Of a DNA stretch of 23,412 bases, positions 13,999 through 21,438 are shown in pieces. The notes under the pieces were generated by a model. That model was not told the DNA's origin, ran no database searches, and saw nothing but the letters and a program-made list of their open reading frames with translations. The stretch is taken from the NCBI GenBank assembly GCA_035560715.1, contig DATMYW010000045.1:1-23412 (forward strand), written 5' to 3'. The position numbers and the translations under genes are program-made. The stretch's first letter is position 1. Each line of letters opens with the position of its first letter. Source of the DNA: JAAXTX01 sp035560715. Its GTDB lineage: Bacteria > Patescibacteriota > Minisyncoccia > Moranbacterales > UBA1568.

Positions 13999-16131
13999 TT
14001 ATTCCGCGACCATGTACTCCGAGACACCGGCCTCCGCGACACACTGCGGGCAGACATGGTGCTCTCCGGCGATGTAGCCGTGTACCGGACAGACACTGAA
14101 GGTCGGTGTCAGGGTGAAATATGGCAGTTTATACTTCTCGGCGATGCGCCGGACCAGGTTCTTCGTCGCGTCCACGTCCCAGATCCGCTCCCCGAGGAAG
14201 CCATGCAGCACCGTGCCGCCCGTATACTTCGTCTGAAGCTTGTCCTGCAGTTCGAGCGCCTCGAAGATATCGTCCGTGAACCCGACCGGCAGCTGCGAGG
14301 AGTTGGTGTAGTACGGCTGCGCGCCATGCTTTCGGACGGCCTCGTCGTTCGCGAAATGGATGTCCTTGAACTTCTCGCGGTCGAGCGCCGCCAGTCGGTG
14401 CGAGGTTCCCTCTCCCGGCGTCGCCTCGAGGTTGTAAAGGTTCCCGGTCTCCTTCTGGTAGCCGATGATGCGCTTGCGCATGCGCTCGAGCGTTTTTTCC
14501 GCGAACGCCTGGCCCTTTTTCGTCGTGATATCGGTACCGAGCAGGTTTACGATCGCCTCGTTCAGTCCGATAAGACCGATGGTCGCGAAGTGGTTGGACC
14601 AGTACTGACCGCGGCGTTGCTTGATCGGGGCAAGGTAGAACTTGGTGTACGGATAGAGTCCGCGATCGGTCATCTGCTCGACGAGCTTGCGCTTGATCTC
14701 GAGGCTCGCCTTGGCGATATCCATGTATTTCTCGAGCCGCTCGAAGAACTCCTTCTCGTTCTTCGCGAGGTAGCCGATACGCGGCATGTTGATGGTCGCC
14801 ACACCAATGGAACCGGTGAGCGGCGCAGCGCCGAACAGTCCTCCCCCGCGCTTGTGCAGTTCGCGGTTGTCGAGCCGAAGCCGGCAGCACATGGAGCGGG
14901 CGTCCTCCGGATCCATATCCGAGTTCACGAAGTTCGCGAAGTACGGGATGCCGTACTTGGCGGTCATCTCCCAGATCGGTCGGAACCGGTCGTCGTTCCA
15001 GTCGAATTCCTTGGTGATATTGTAGGTCGGGATCGGGAACGTGAAGACGCGTCCGCTCGAATCCCCCTCCATCATGACCTCCGCGAACGCGCGATTGATC
15101 ATGTTCATCTCCTCCTGAAACTCGCCATAGGTCTCGTTCTTCGGCTCCCCACCGATGATGACCGACTGCATCGCGAGCGCCTTCGGAGCCGTGATGTCGA
15201 GCGTGATGTTCGAGAACGGAGTCTGAAACCCGACGCGGGTCGACACGTTCATATTGAACACGAAAGACTGTATCTCCTGCTTGACCTGCTTGTACGAAAG
15301 CTTGTCGTATCGGACGAACGGGGCCAATAGCGTATCGAAGTTCGAGAAAGCCTGCGCGCCGGCGACTTCGCCTTGGAGCGTATAGATGAAGTTCACCATC
15401 TGCCCCAGAAGGGCGCTGAAATGCTTTGATGGCCCCGAAGAAATCTTGCCCGGAACCCCGGTGAAGCCGCGGTGGATAAGATCGTGCAGGTCCCAACCGC
15501 AACAATATGCCGAAATCTGCTGCAGATCGTGCAGATGGACATCGCCGTTCTCGTGTGCCTTACGAATCTCGGTCGGGTACACGCGGTTCATCCAGTAGCG
15601 GGAACTGACGATAGACGCGATATAGTTGTTGAGACCCTGGAGGGAATACGCCATGTTCGCGTTCTCCTTGACCCGCCAGTCCATCTCCTTGAGGTACTTG
15701 TCGACCAGGTCGGACGAGTCGTCGAGCGATTTTTCGATCTCGCGCAGCTTGCGACGTTCCTCGCGGTACAGGATATACGACTTCGCGGTCTCATCAAGGT
15801 CGAGGATCATGAGCACCTTTTCCACCATGTCCTGTACGTCCTCGACGGACGGCATGAGTCCGTTCCTGAACTCCTTCCGCAGGAGGCTTACCGTCTTCGC
15901 GGCGACCCGCTTCGCATCCGCGACACTCCCCTCACCGGTCGCCTCAAGCGCCTTGGCGACGGCCGCCACGATTTTCGATTCCTCAAACAAGACGGTCCGC
16001 CCGTCGCGCTTGACGACCTTCCTGAACGTCGTCGGACCGGCCTGTTTCACGGCCTTCTTCTCGATAACCGTTTTGCGAGCCACAGCCCTCGACGACGACT
16101 TCCGTTTTCCCTTCGTTCCCGCTTGAGCCAT
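13999..16131 (-). CDS. nrdD: anaerobic (class III) ribonucleoside-triphosphate reductase, large chain without glycyl-radical motif
   Basis: This 710-residue catalytic chain reduces NTPs to dNTPs without oxygen. After a basic N-terminal tail (1-33) comes an ATP-cone (about 34-130, TFRKVVKRDGRTVLFEESKI), the allosteric site. The catalytic barrel follows, with YCCGWDLHDL (209-218), MNVSTRVGFQTPFSNITLD and MCCRLRLD; the barrel cysteines supply the thiyl radical. The C-terminus has the zinc site C681, H684, C694, C697 and ends 13 residues later at VAE. The usual EVxSRxxGY radical segment is missing here and is encoded next door. The ATG at 16131 has a TTGCAC-17-TATTAT promoter and an NrdR-like palindrome upstream. 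GGAG lies too close to the ATG (one base) to be a normal ribosome binding site. Confidence 0.95.
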   Translation of the reverse strand: MAQAGTKGKRKSSSRAVARKTVIEKKAVKQAGPTTFRKVVKRDGRTVLFEESKIVAAVAKALEATGEGSVADAKRVAAKTVSLLRKEFRNGLMPSVEDVQDMVEKVLMILDLDETAKSYILYREERRKLREIEKSLDDSSDLVDKYLKEMDWRVKENANMAYSLQGLNNYIASIVSSRYWMNRVYPTEIRKAHENGDVHLHDLQQISAYCCGWDLHDLIHRGFTGVPGKISSGPSKHFSALLGQMVNFIYTLQGEVAGAQAFSNFDTLLAPFVRYDKLSYKQVKQEIQSFVFNMNVSTRVGFQTPFSNITLDITAPKALAMQSVIIGGEPKNETYGEFQEEMNMINRAFAEVMMEGDSSGRVFTFPIPTYNITKEFDWNDDRFRPIWEMTAKYGIPYFANFVNSDMDPEDARSMCCRLRLDNRELHKRGGGLFGAAPLTGSIGVATINMPRIGYLAKNEKEFFERLEKYMDIAKASLEIKRKLVEQMTDRGLYPYTKFYLAPIKQRRGQYWSNHFATIGLIGLNEAIVNLLGTDITTKKGQAFAEKTLERMRKRIIGYQKETGNLYNLEATPGEGTSHRLAALDREKFKDIHFANDEAVRKHGAQPYYTNSSQLPVGFTDDIFEALELQDKLQTKYTGGTVLHGFLGERIWDVDATKNLVRRIAEKYKLPYFTLTPTFSVCPVHGYIAGEHHVCPQCVAEAGVSEYMVAE

Positions 16132-16162
16132 ACTCCGTTTTGTTGTCTTATTATCGATTTTT

Positions 16163-16178
16163 CAACAATATGTTGTGG
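16163..16178 (-). promoter_or_regulatory. NrdR-box-like palindrome upstream of nrdD
   Basis: CAACA and TGTTG (16163-16175) form a perfect inverted repeat around ATA, within ACAATATGTTGT. It lies just downstream of the predicted nrdD start site. The NrdR repressor binds similar A/T-centred palindromes before nrd genes. NrdR usually needs two boxes, and a clear second one is not seen. Confidence 0.4.
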
Positions 16179-16189
16179 TCGTAATGGAA

Positions 16190-16218
16190 ATAATAGCACT
16201 AGTCGAAAAACCGTGCAA
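16190..16218 (-). promoter_or_regulatory. promoter of the nrdD operon
   Basis: TTGCAC (16218-16213) and TATTAT (16195-16190) on the minus strand have a 17-base spacer. The predicted start near 16183 gives a leader of about 52 bases. Confidence 0.7.
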
Positions 16219-16294
16219 GCGTCGCTCTGCAGAGCCTTTCTTCCGTTTCGGGATATCAGGATTTCGTTCGAAACCGTGGTCGAGAAGACAAATA

Positions 16295-16325
16295 GAGCCG
16301 ACCCGGATCCGTTCCGGGTCGGCTC
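16295..16325. terminator. terminator hairpin after the wall hydrolase gene
   Basis: Arms GAGCCGACCCGGA (16295-16307) and TCCGGGTCGGCTC (16313-16325) surround a 5-base loop. On the plus strand ACTTTTTG follows, and on the minus strand a weaker TATTTGTC. It lies 19 bases after the stop of the minus-strand gene at 16344 and shields the nrdD promoter. Confidence 0.8.
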
Positions 16326-16343
16326 ACTTTTTGCATAGCGATA

Positions 16344-17015
16344 TTATCGGCTCATCTCCGCTCCGGCGACACGCTCAACCTTGCGCGAATACAGGTCGAC
16401 ATTTCGGATCCACTGCGCGACATCGGACTGAGAATGACCTGAACAGGAGCGTCCGCACTTCCAGACGATGAGTTCTTTCGGCGTGTCGAGTGACAGTCCG
16501 TAGACAAGATAATCAAGCCTCGATCCGACGACGGATACAGCTTCTTTCGGACTCCCGAAGCACGAATACCCGCTCGGGGTGACGTCCTCCCCCTGTCCAC
16601 GGTATCCCCAGTAGTTGAAGCAGGTACGGCCGGCGACATCTTTCGGCGAATACGTGCCCCAGTTCGATTCATGTTTTGCGATGGATATAAGATACTTTGC
16701 CGTCTCCGGATTCCGCTTCGCGATATAGGGCATCATCGCCTCGATGGGTTTTCCTTCGACCATCTTGGTCACCTGTGTCTCGAACGCGGTCTTCGGACCG
16801 GGTGACTGCGGGAGTGACGCCGCGACGGCATCGATGTCGTATCCGGCACCCGCGGAGGCCGCCGTGATAAGCAGCGCGAAGAATCCCGCGGAGACGAGAA
16901 GCAGAATCAGAAGCAGCGTCCCGTCGTTGAGTTCGACCGGTACGCCGGATTCCACGTTCCGCAGCGTGCGGATGTTCGCGTCTTTGTGTCCAGTTTTTTT
17001 GATTTTTCCCTTCAT
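16344..17015 (-). CDS. membrane-anchored lysozyme-like (glucosaminidase/transglycosylase-type) wall hydrolase
   Basis: This 223-residue protein has a basic cytoplasmic N-terminus and one membrane helix at about 33-52. The extracytoplasmic lysozyme-fold domain covers about 95-185. The key segment is YLISIAKHESNWG (108-120), where E116 fits the catalytic acid of the lysozyme superfamily. NYWGYRG and a CFGSPKEAVSVVGSRLDYLVYG segment follow, as in glucosaminidase-like domains that cut peptidoglycan. C132, C152, C187 and C191 could form disulfides outside the cell. Such enzymes act in wall remodelling or division; an attack role is possible but unsupported. The ATG at 17015 is preceded only by a distant AGGA. 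The gene has its own promoter and a hairpin in its leader. Confidence 0.75.
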   Translation of the reverse strand: MKGKIKKTGHKDANIRTLRNVESGVPVELNDGTLLLILLLVSAGFFALLITAASAGAGYDIDAVAASLPQSPGPKTAFETQVTKMVEGKPIEAMMPYIAKRNPETAKYLISIAKHESNWGTYSPKDVAGRTCFNYWGYRGQGEDVTPSGYSCFGSPKEAVSVVGSRLDYLVYGLSLDTPKELIVWKCGRSCSGHSQSDVAQWIRNVDLYSRKVERVAGAEMSR

Positions 17016-17045
17016 ATGAGGGCAATTTTCCTGTTTTCAATAGAA

Positions 17046-17068
17046 AAAGACCGGCACACCCGGTCTTT
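17046..17068 (-). promoter_or_regulatory. terminator-like hairpin in the wall hydrolase leader
   Basis: Perfect arms AAAGACCGG (17046-17054) and CCGGTCTTT (17060-17068) surround a 5-base loop. On the minus strand they run into CTTTTTCTATT. It lies between the promoter (17090-17118) and the start codon (17015), about 16 bases after the predicted start site. Confidence 0.65.
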
Positions 17069-17089
17069 CCTTCCTATTCATCTGTACAC

Positions 17090-17118
17090 AGTATAGCACG
17101 TCTGATCGGATAATTCAA
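17090..17118 (-). promoter_or_regulatory. promoter of the wall hydrolase gene
   Basis: TTGAAT (17118-17113) and TATACT (17095-17090) on the minus strand have a 17-base spacer. The predicted start is near 17083. Confidence 0.75.
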
Positions 17119-17131
17119 GTCCTGATCGGAT
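17102..17131. repeat. paired direct repeats around the wall hydrolase -35, possible operator
   Basis: CTGATCGGAT occurs at 17102-17111 and again at 17122-17131, exactly 20 bases apart, which is about two helical turns. The -35 hexamer (17113-17118) sits between them. A regulator bound to both would block this promoter. Confidence 0.45.
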
Positions 17132-17174
17132 CTGCGTCTCCGTACGGGCCGCCTAGCTGCATCCGACGAACAGG

Positions 17175-17180
17175 TATACT
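17175..17180 (+). promoter_or_regulatory. possible -10 element of the metalloprotease gene
   Basis: TATACT lies 25 bases before the first ATG (17205). No convincing -35 hexamer is found. Confidence 0.4.
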
Positions 17181-17204
17181 TTCATCCTTGAAAGAACGGC
17201 TTCG

Positions 17205-18266
17205 ATGACCTACAGTAAGTATATGGAACGCGCTATGATCAACCGATTCTCGCGACTCACCTTTTTGTGTATCCTCGGTGGAGGCACGATCGGCACGGCA
17301 CTTTTCGTCGCGCCAGACATCTTCCATCTGCCGGAAAGTCGACCCGGTTGCGATGCACCGATATATTGGAGCCTCGGAAATGTCGACTTACGGTTTCCCA
17401 TCGACCAGCATACGTTCCTCCTGACCGCGCTCGAAGCCGCACGACTCTGGAACGACCGTACCGGAAAGGAACTCCTCGTCTATGACCCGCAGGCATCCTT
17501 CTCGGTCGTCACCGTCTTCGATGACCGCCAACGGAAATCCTATGCCGCCCAGAGTCTCCAGGAGACCGTCGACCGGTTTCAAAAAGATGCCGAGACCCTG
17601 AAAAAGACCTATGAAAGCCTTCGGGTAACGTTTGAACGCGACCAAACGACCCTCTCCGCGCACCTACGCTCGTATCAGGACCAGCTGGCTTCCTACAACG
17701 ACGATGTGAGCCGTGTCAACGCCAAAGGTGGCGCTTCGGCGGATGAATTCGAGTCATTGGAAAAAATGAGGAAGAAGCTCTCGAGGGAACAGGAATCCCT
17801 GACATACGAATCGGATCGGGTCTCCGCCGAAGCCGCCCGGATGAACGCGATAGCCGCCAAACTCAATACGGGTACGGCGAGCGTCAACGGAAGCATCAGG
17901 GCATACCGGCAGAAGTACGGTGATTCACAACCGTTCATCGAGGGATTGTACGAATCACCCTTGCGATCAATCACCGTCTACGAATTCAATGGGACGGACG
18001 ACCTCCGCCTCGTGCTCGCGCACGAGTTCGGACACGCGCTCGGCATCGAGAATCATGTGGAACACCTTCCCAGTGCCGTCATGTACGCCATGATGGGTGA
18101 ACAGGATGTCGATCATCCCGCGCTCACGGACGCCGACCTGACCGCCTATGAAGCTGCCTGCCCTGCGGAAGCCGAAGCGCCCCGCGACGCGTTCGTCCGA
18201 TACCTCGTCACGACGCCGTATTCCGAAATGTCGCCCGGCGTTCTCCTGAAGACGTTGTCACGGTAG
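17205..18266 (+). CDS. membrane-anchored metzincin (matrixin-like) protease with coiled-coil insert
   Basis: This 353-residue secreted or anchored zinc protease starts with an N-terminal hydrophobic segment (about 18-36) that serves as signal or anchor. Residues 49-105 look like the first half of a matrixin domain (APIYWSLG..DLRF..ALEAARLWND). Residues about 110-235 form a Gln/Glu/Lys/Arg-rich coiled coil (DRFQKDAETLKKTYESLR and on). The second half then carries the metzincin site HEFGHALGIENH (273-284) and the Met-turn SAVMYAMM with M293. The three zinc His residues and the catalytic Glu (E274) are all present. An insert of this size before the active-site helix is unusual. ATGs at 17205, 17223 and 17235 are all possible starts; the last would still keep the anchor. 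Confidence 0.75.
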   Translation: MTYSKYMERAMINRFSRLTFLCILGGGTIGTALFVAPDIFHLPESRPGCDAPIYWSLGNVDLRFPIDQHTFLLTALEAARLWNDRTGKELLVYDPQASFSVVTVFDDRQRKSYAAQSLQETVDRFQKDAETLKKTYESLRVTFERDQTTLSAHLRSYQDQLASYNDDVSRVNAKGGASADEFESLEKMRKKLSREQESLTYESDRVSAEAARMNAIAAKLNTGTASVNGSIRAYRQKYGDSQPFIEGLYESPLRSITVYEFNGTDDLRLVLAHEFGHALGIENHVEHLPSAVMYAMMGEQDVDHPALTDADLTAYEAACPAEAEAPRDAFVRYLVTTPYSEMSPGVLLKTLSR

Positions 18267-18272
18267 TCATCC

Positions 18273-18301
18273 TTGCCGATGATGCGCGTGTGGAGTACAG
18301 T
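18273..18301 (+). promoter_or_regulatory. promoter of gpmI
   Basis: TTGCCG (18273-18278) and TACAGT (18296-18301) are 17 bases apart. The predicted start near 18308 gives a leader of about 23 bases that is pyrimidine-rich and lacks a Shine-Dalgarno. Confidence 0.5.
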
Positions 18302-18330
18302 TGAGTCCGTCCTCTTTTTTATTCTTTCTT

Positions 18331-19860
18331 ATGGGCGCCACCGAACATCGACCGATCGTCCTCATCATTCTCGACGGATGGGGACATCGAGAGGAAACCA
18401 AAGATAATGCGATCGCCGCGGCCCGCAAGCCTTTTTTCGATTCGCTGCTTCGCGACTATCCGCATTCGCTCCTGCAGGCGAGCGAGGGAAGCGTCGGGCT
18501 GCCCGACGGACAGATGGGCAACAGCGAAGTGGGCCACATCACCATCGGCGCCGGCGCCGTCATGGATACGGACCTTGTCCGCATATCGAAGGCGGCCGCG
18601 GGAAACGAATTCCTCCAGAACGAGGCGTTCGGAGCCCTGTTTCAGCACGTATTGAAACACGATTCCGTTCTCCATGTGAAAGGGCTGCTTTCCGACGGAG
18701 GGATTCACAGTCATATCGACCATCTCGCCGCGTTCCTGGAGGCGGCTAAGACGGTCGGAATCACGAAAATAGCCATACATGCCTTCACCGACGGCCGCGA
18801 TACGGGCCCACAGAGCGCAGCCACCTATCTCCGCGCCCTCGAGGAAGTCATCGACGATCTCGGCATCGGCTTCATCGCGACAGCCTCGGGCCGGTTTTAT
18901 GCCATGGACCGTGACAAGAACTGGGAGCGGACCGAAAAGGCGGAACGGGCGATATTCCACGCCGACGCCGGTCGGACCGTCCGTGACCGGAAACCGTCCG
19001 AAATCCTTACCGAACTCTACGAGGAAGGCGTCCTCGACGAACACCTGGAACCGGTCGTCTTTCTCGACGAGAACGGAGAGGCGTATTCCATTCACGAAAA
19101 CGACGGGATCCTCTTTTTCAATTTCCGTACCGACCGCTCCCGGCAACTCTCCGCACGGATCGTCGAGCATGCCAAGGAAAAGAACCTCTGCTTCGTCACC
19201 ATGACGCAGTATGACGAGACGCTTCCCGCGATCGTCGCTTTCCCTCCCATGTCTCCGGTTACGACGCTGGGGCGACAGATCGCGCGAGCAGGACTCCGCC
19301 AGACCCATATCGCCGAAACCGAGAAGTACGCGCACTCCACGTTCTTCCTCAACGGCGGTCGCGAGCTGCCTGAAGCCGGCGAGGAGGACATCCTCGTTCC
19401 CAGCCGTAAGGACGTCCGGACGCACGACGAGGCGCCGGAAATGCGGGCAAAGGACATCGCCGACCGGGCGTTGGACGCGATAGACCGCGGAACGGATTTC
19501 CTGTTCATCAACTTCGCGAACGCGGACATGATCGGTCATACCGGCAATGTCCCCCGCATCATCGAGGCGATCGAATGCCTCGACCGGGAACTCCGTCGGG
19601 TCGTCGAAAAGGCGCTTTCGGTCGGCGGCATAGCGATCATAACCGCGGATCACGGCAATGCGGAGCTGAATATCGATCCCGGAACCGGAGAGCCGCATAC
19701 CGCGCACACCACGAACCCGGTGCCGTTCATCGTCACTGCCGAGGGTTCGGTCCGATCCGGAGGACTTGCCGACATCGCCCCCACCGTCCTCTCCCTGCTC
19801 GATCTGCCGCTCCCGGATGCCATGACCGGATCAGACCTCTTTTCCGGAAATGCGGCTTGA
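18331..19860 (+). CDS. gpmI: 2,3-bisphosphoglycerate-independent phosphoglycerate mutase
   Basis: This 509-residue enzyme interconverts 3- and 2-phosphoglycerate in glycolysis with two Mn ions. Its alkaline-phosphatase-type half gives LIILDGWGHR (11-20) with the first metal Asp, GQMGNSEVGH (60-69) with the phosphorylated S65, and near the C-terminus FANADMIGHTGN and ITADHGNAE with metal His/Asp. The middle phosphotransferase domain is marked by HAFTDGRDTGP. The length matches the family (about 510). The ATG at 18331 begins the conserved region; the frame is open upstream to a TTG at 18301, but that overlaps the promoter. It ends 36 bases before the sigma factor gene and may be cotranscribed with it. 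Confidence 0.97.
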   Translation: MGATEHRPIVLIILDGWGHREETKDNAIAAARKPFFDSLLRDYPHSLLQASEGSVGLPDGQMGNSEVGHITIGAGAVMDTDLVRISKAAAGNEFLQNEAFGALFQHVLKHDSVLHVKGLLSDGGIHSHIDHLAAFLEAAKTVGITKIAIHAFTDGRDTGPQSAATYLRALEEVIDDLGIGFIATASGRFYAMDRDKNWERTEKAERAIFHADAGRTVRDRKPSEILTELYEEGVLDEHLEPVVFLDENGEAYSIHENDGILFFNFRTDRSRQLSARIVEHAKEKNLCFVTMTQYDETLPAIVAFPPMSPVTTLGRQIARAGLRQTHIAETEKYAHSTFFLNGGRELPEAGEEDILVPSRKDVRTHDEAPEMRAKDIADRALDAIDRGTDFLFINFANADMIGHTGNVPRIIEAIECLDRELRRVVEKALSVGGIAIITADHGNAELNIDPGTGEPHTAHTTNPVPFIVTAEGSVRSGGLADIAPTVLSLLDLPLPDAMTGSDLFSGNAA

Positions 19861-19896
19861 TTCGGTACATTCGAAAACAATTCCGTTCCCATTCGT

Positions 19897-20523
19897 ATGA
19901 TTACGGCGGAAACTCCACTGGCACTTTCCGAGAATAGCGGAATACACATGCTCGAAACGGGATATCAGGAAAAGTCCGACTCCGAGATTATTTTGCTCGC
20001 GAAGGAAAACGCGGACTTCTTCGGGATGCTTATGGATCGATATGAGGCGCCGCTGCTCCGCTATATCCGTCGCATCTCGTCTTTCGACCGCGACGACGCG
20101 GAGGATATACTGCAGGAAGCGTTCATAAAGGCGTATCGGAACCTCAACGATTTCGATCCTGATTCGAAGTTCTCGAGTTGGATGTACCGTATCGTCCACA
20201 ATCAGACCATCGATACTGCACGGAAGCGAAAATTACGGACCGTCGTATCCATCGATGAACACGACCTCACGCACATCCTGCGTGCCGCGACCGATATCGG
20301 AGGTGACACGGAACGAAAACACGAACTGGCGATCATCAGTGAAACGATACGCGGTCTCCCCGAAACCTACCGCGAAGCGCTCATCCTGCGTTTCCTGGAA
20401 GAAAAAACGTATGAGGAGATCATGGACATCCTCCGTCTCCCGAAAGGAACCGTGGCGACGCTCATCAGTCGCGGAAAGAAAATCCTTCATGAACGTCTCG
20501 GAGAGGCGGGCGTAGCTCGATAG
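19897..20523 (+). CDS. ECF-type RNA polymerase sigma factor
   Basis: This 208-residue sigma-70-family protein has only regions 2 and 4. Region 2 is at about 40-110, with DAEDILQEAFIKAYRNLNDFD followed by SKFSSWMYRIVHNQTIDTAR, which contacts the -10 and core polymerase. Region 4 is at about 150-200, with LPETYREALILRFLEEKTYEEIMDILRLPKGTVATLISRGKKILHERL, the helix-turn-helix for the -35. The architecture is that of RpoE/SigW. Starts at 19897 or at the internal ATG at 19948 are both possible; the first 17 residues are poorly conserved in style. The next gene, 14 bases downstream, encodes a membrane protein that could be its anti-sigma partner. Its target promoter is not identifiable here. Confidence 0.9.
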   Translation: MITAETPLALSENSGIHMLETGYQEKSDSEIILLAKENADFFGMLMDRYEAPLLRYIRRISSFDRDDAEDILQEAFIKAYRNLNDFDPDSKFSSWMYRIVHNQTIDTARKRKLRTVVSIDEHDLTHILRAATDIGGDTERKHELAIISETIRGLPETYREALILRFLEEKTYEEIMDILRLPKGTVATLISRGKKILHERLGEAGVAR

Positions 20524-20537
20524 ATAACTCAAATACT

Positions 20538-21347
20538 ATGGAAGAACGACGGCCTGACTCGGTTTCCGGGAAGATACTTGAAAAGATCAAGGACGAAGGC
20601 ATCCGCCCGGAAGCCCCCTGGAAGTTCACGCTGCGCAAGGGCCTCCTGTGGACCGGAATCGCGCTGGCAGGCCTGTTCGCGGCGCTTTCATTGTCCCTCG
20701 TCATCTTCTCCCTCTTTTCCATCGATCAGGGCATGTTCGGCTTCTCGACGCGACGACTGCTCTCACCGAGCGTCTTCCGATCCCTCCCCTTCCTCTGGAT
20801 CGGCTCACTGCTCGCGTTCGTCGCCCTTGCCGTCGTCGAATTCCGTGAAACGAGCCACGGATACCGCCACAGCCCCCTGTTCGTCGCACTGGTCACCGTT
20901 CTCGTCGTCGTCGTAGCCGGCTCCATCATGCATCTCCTCCGACTCGGCGAACGATCCGACGATGCGATACGCAGTGTGATTCCTCCGTATGAACGGGCTA
21001 TCGCGCCTCGCGAGAACTTCTGGCGACACCCCGAAGAAGGATTCGTGACCGGTATCGTCTCACATACTGGCGCAGACGGGTTCGTGATCGAGAATCCCGA
21101 CGGGGAGACGATCGACATTCGTGTAAACGGCAGTACGATCGTGCGACCGACCGTCCGAATCGAGTCAGGTCGCGAAGTCCGTATCATCGGAGATCAAGAG
21201 AAGGACGGCTCGATCGACGCGGAAGAAATACTTCCCGCGCTTCCGCCCCGCCTGCAAGAAAGGGGGAACCGGAGACAGATGCAATTCGAAATGACACGAC
21301 CGCCCCGGAGCTCATCGGAAAAGGGTCGGGAATTCGGAGAACGGTAA
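20538..21347 (+). CDS. three-TM membrane protein, candidate anti-sigma partner
   Basis: This 269-residue protein starts with a short charged cytoplasmic segment (1-34, SGKILEKIKDEGIRPE). Three membrane helices follow, at about 35-60, 84-102 and 113-134. A soluble C-terminal domain (140-269) has a beta-rich part at about 165-220 (FVTGIVSHTGADGFVIENPDGETIDIRVNG, REVRIIGDQ) that looks like a small OB-type barrel. The tail is basic and disordered. No zinc anti-sigma motif (H-x3-C-x2-C) is present. Because it lies 14 bases after an ECF sigma gene, the N-terminal segment is a candidate sigma-binding arm and the C-terminal domain a candidate sensor; this is inference from position only. A hairpin follows. 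Confidence 0.7.
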   Translation: MEERRPDSVSGKILEKIKDEGIRPEAPWKFTLRKGLLWTGIALAGLFAALSLSLVIFSLFSIDQGMFGFSTRRLLSPSVFRSLPFLWIGSLLAFVALAVVEFRETSHGYRHSPLFVALVTVLVVVVAGSIMHLLRLGERSDDAIRSVIPPYERAIAPRENFWRHPEEGFVTGIVSHTGADGFVIENPDGETIDIRVNGSTIVRPTVRIESGREVRIIGDQEKDGSIDAEEILPALPPRLQERGNRRQMQFEMTRPPRSSSEKGREFGER

Positions 21348-21365
21348 ATGAGAGACGGATGCCAA

Positions 21366-21394
21366 GGCCGCCGGAATCCCGCGTTCCGGCGGTC
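21366..21394 (+). terminator. hairpin after the sigma/anti-sigma pair
   Basis: Arms CCGCCGGAA (21368-21376) and TTCCGGCGG (21384-21392), extendable by two pairs, surround a 7-base loop, with GTATTTCG after it. The U-tract is weak. It separates the sigma unit from the next promoter. Confidence 0.6.
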
Positions 21395-21429
21395 GTATTT
21401 CGTCCGGCGCTTTCATGTCCCGATTCCGA

Positions 21430-21438
21430 TGCTATACT
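21430..21438 (+). promoter_or_regulatory. extended -10 promoter of the hydroxyacid dehydrogenase
   Basis: TGCTATACT gives the TGn-TATACT form. No clear -35 is seen. The start near 21445 would leave a leader of about 24 bases that is pyrimidine-rich. Confidence 0.5.

Noticed and set aside
14056..15505. Long open frames on both strands inside nrdD
   Set aside because: They are shadows of nrdD caused by high GC at third positions; the translations show no recognisable motif.
16240..16290. TTCGAA-containing stretch considered as a tRNA T-arm
   Set aside because: No acceptor stem, anticodon arm or CCA-proximal pairing could be built on either strand.
18319..19707. 462-codon minus-strand open frame
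   Set aside because: It is antisense to gpmI, which matches its family along its whole length.
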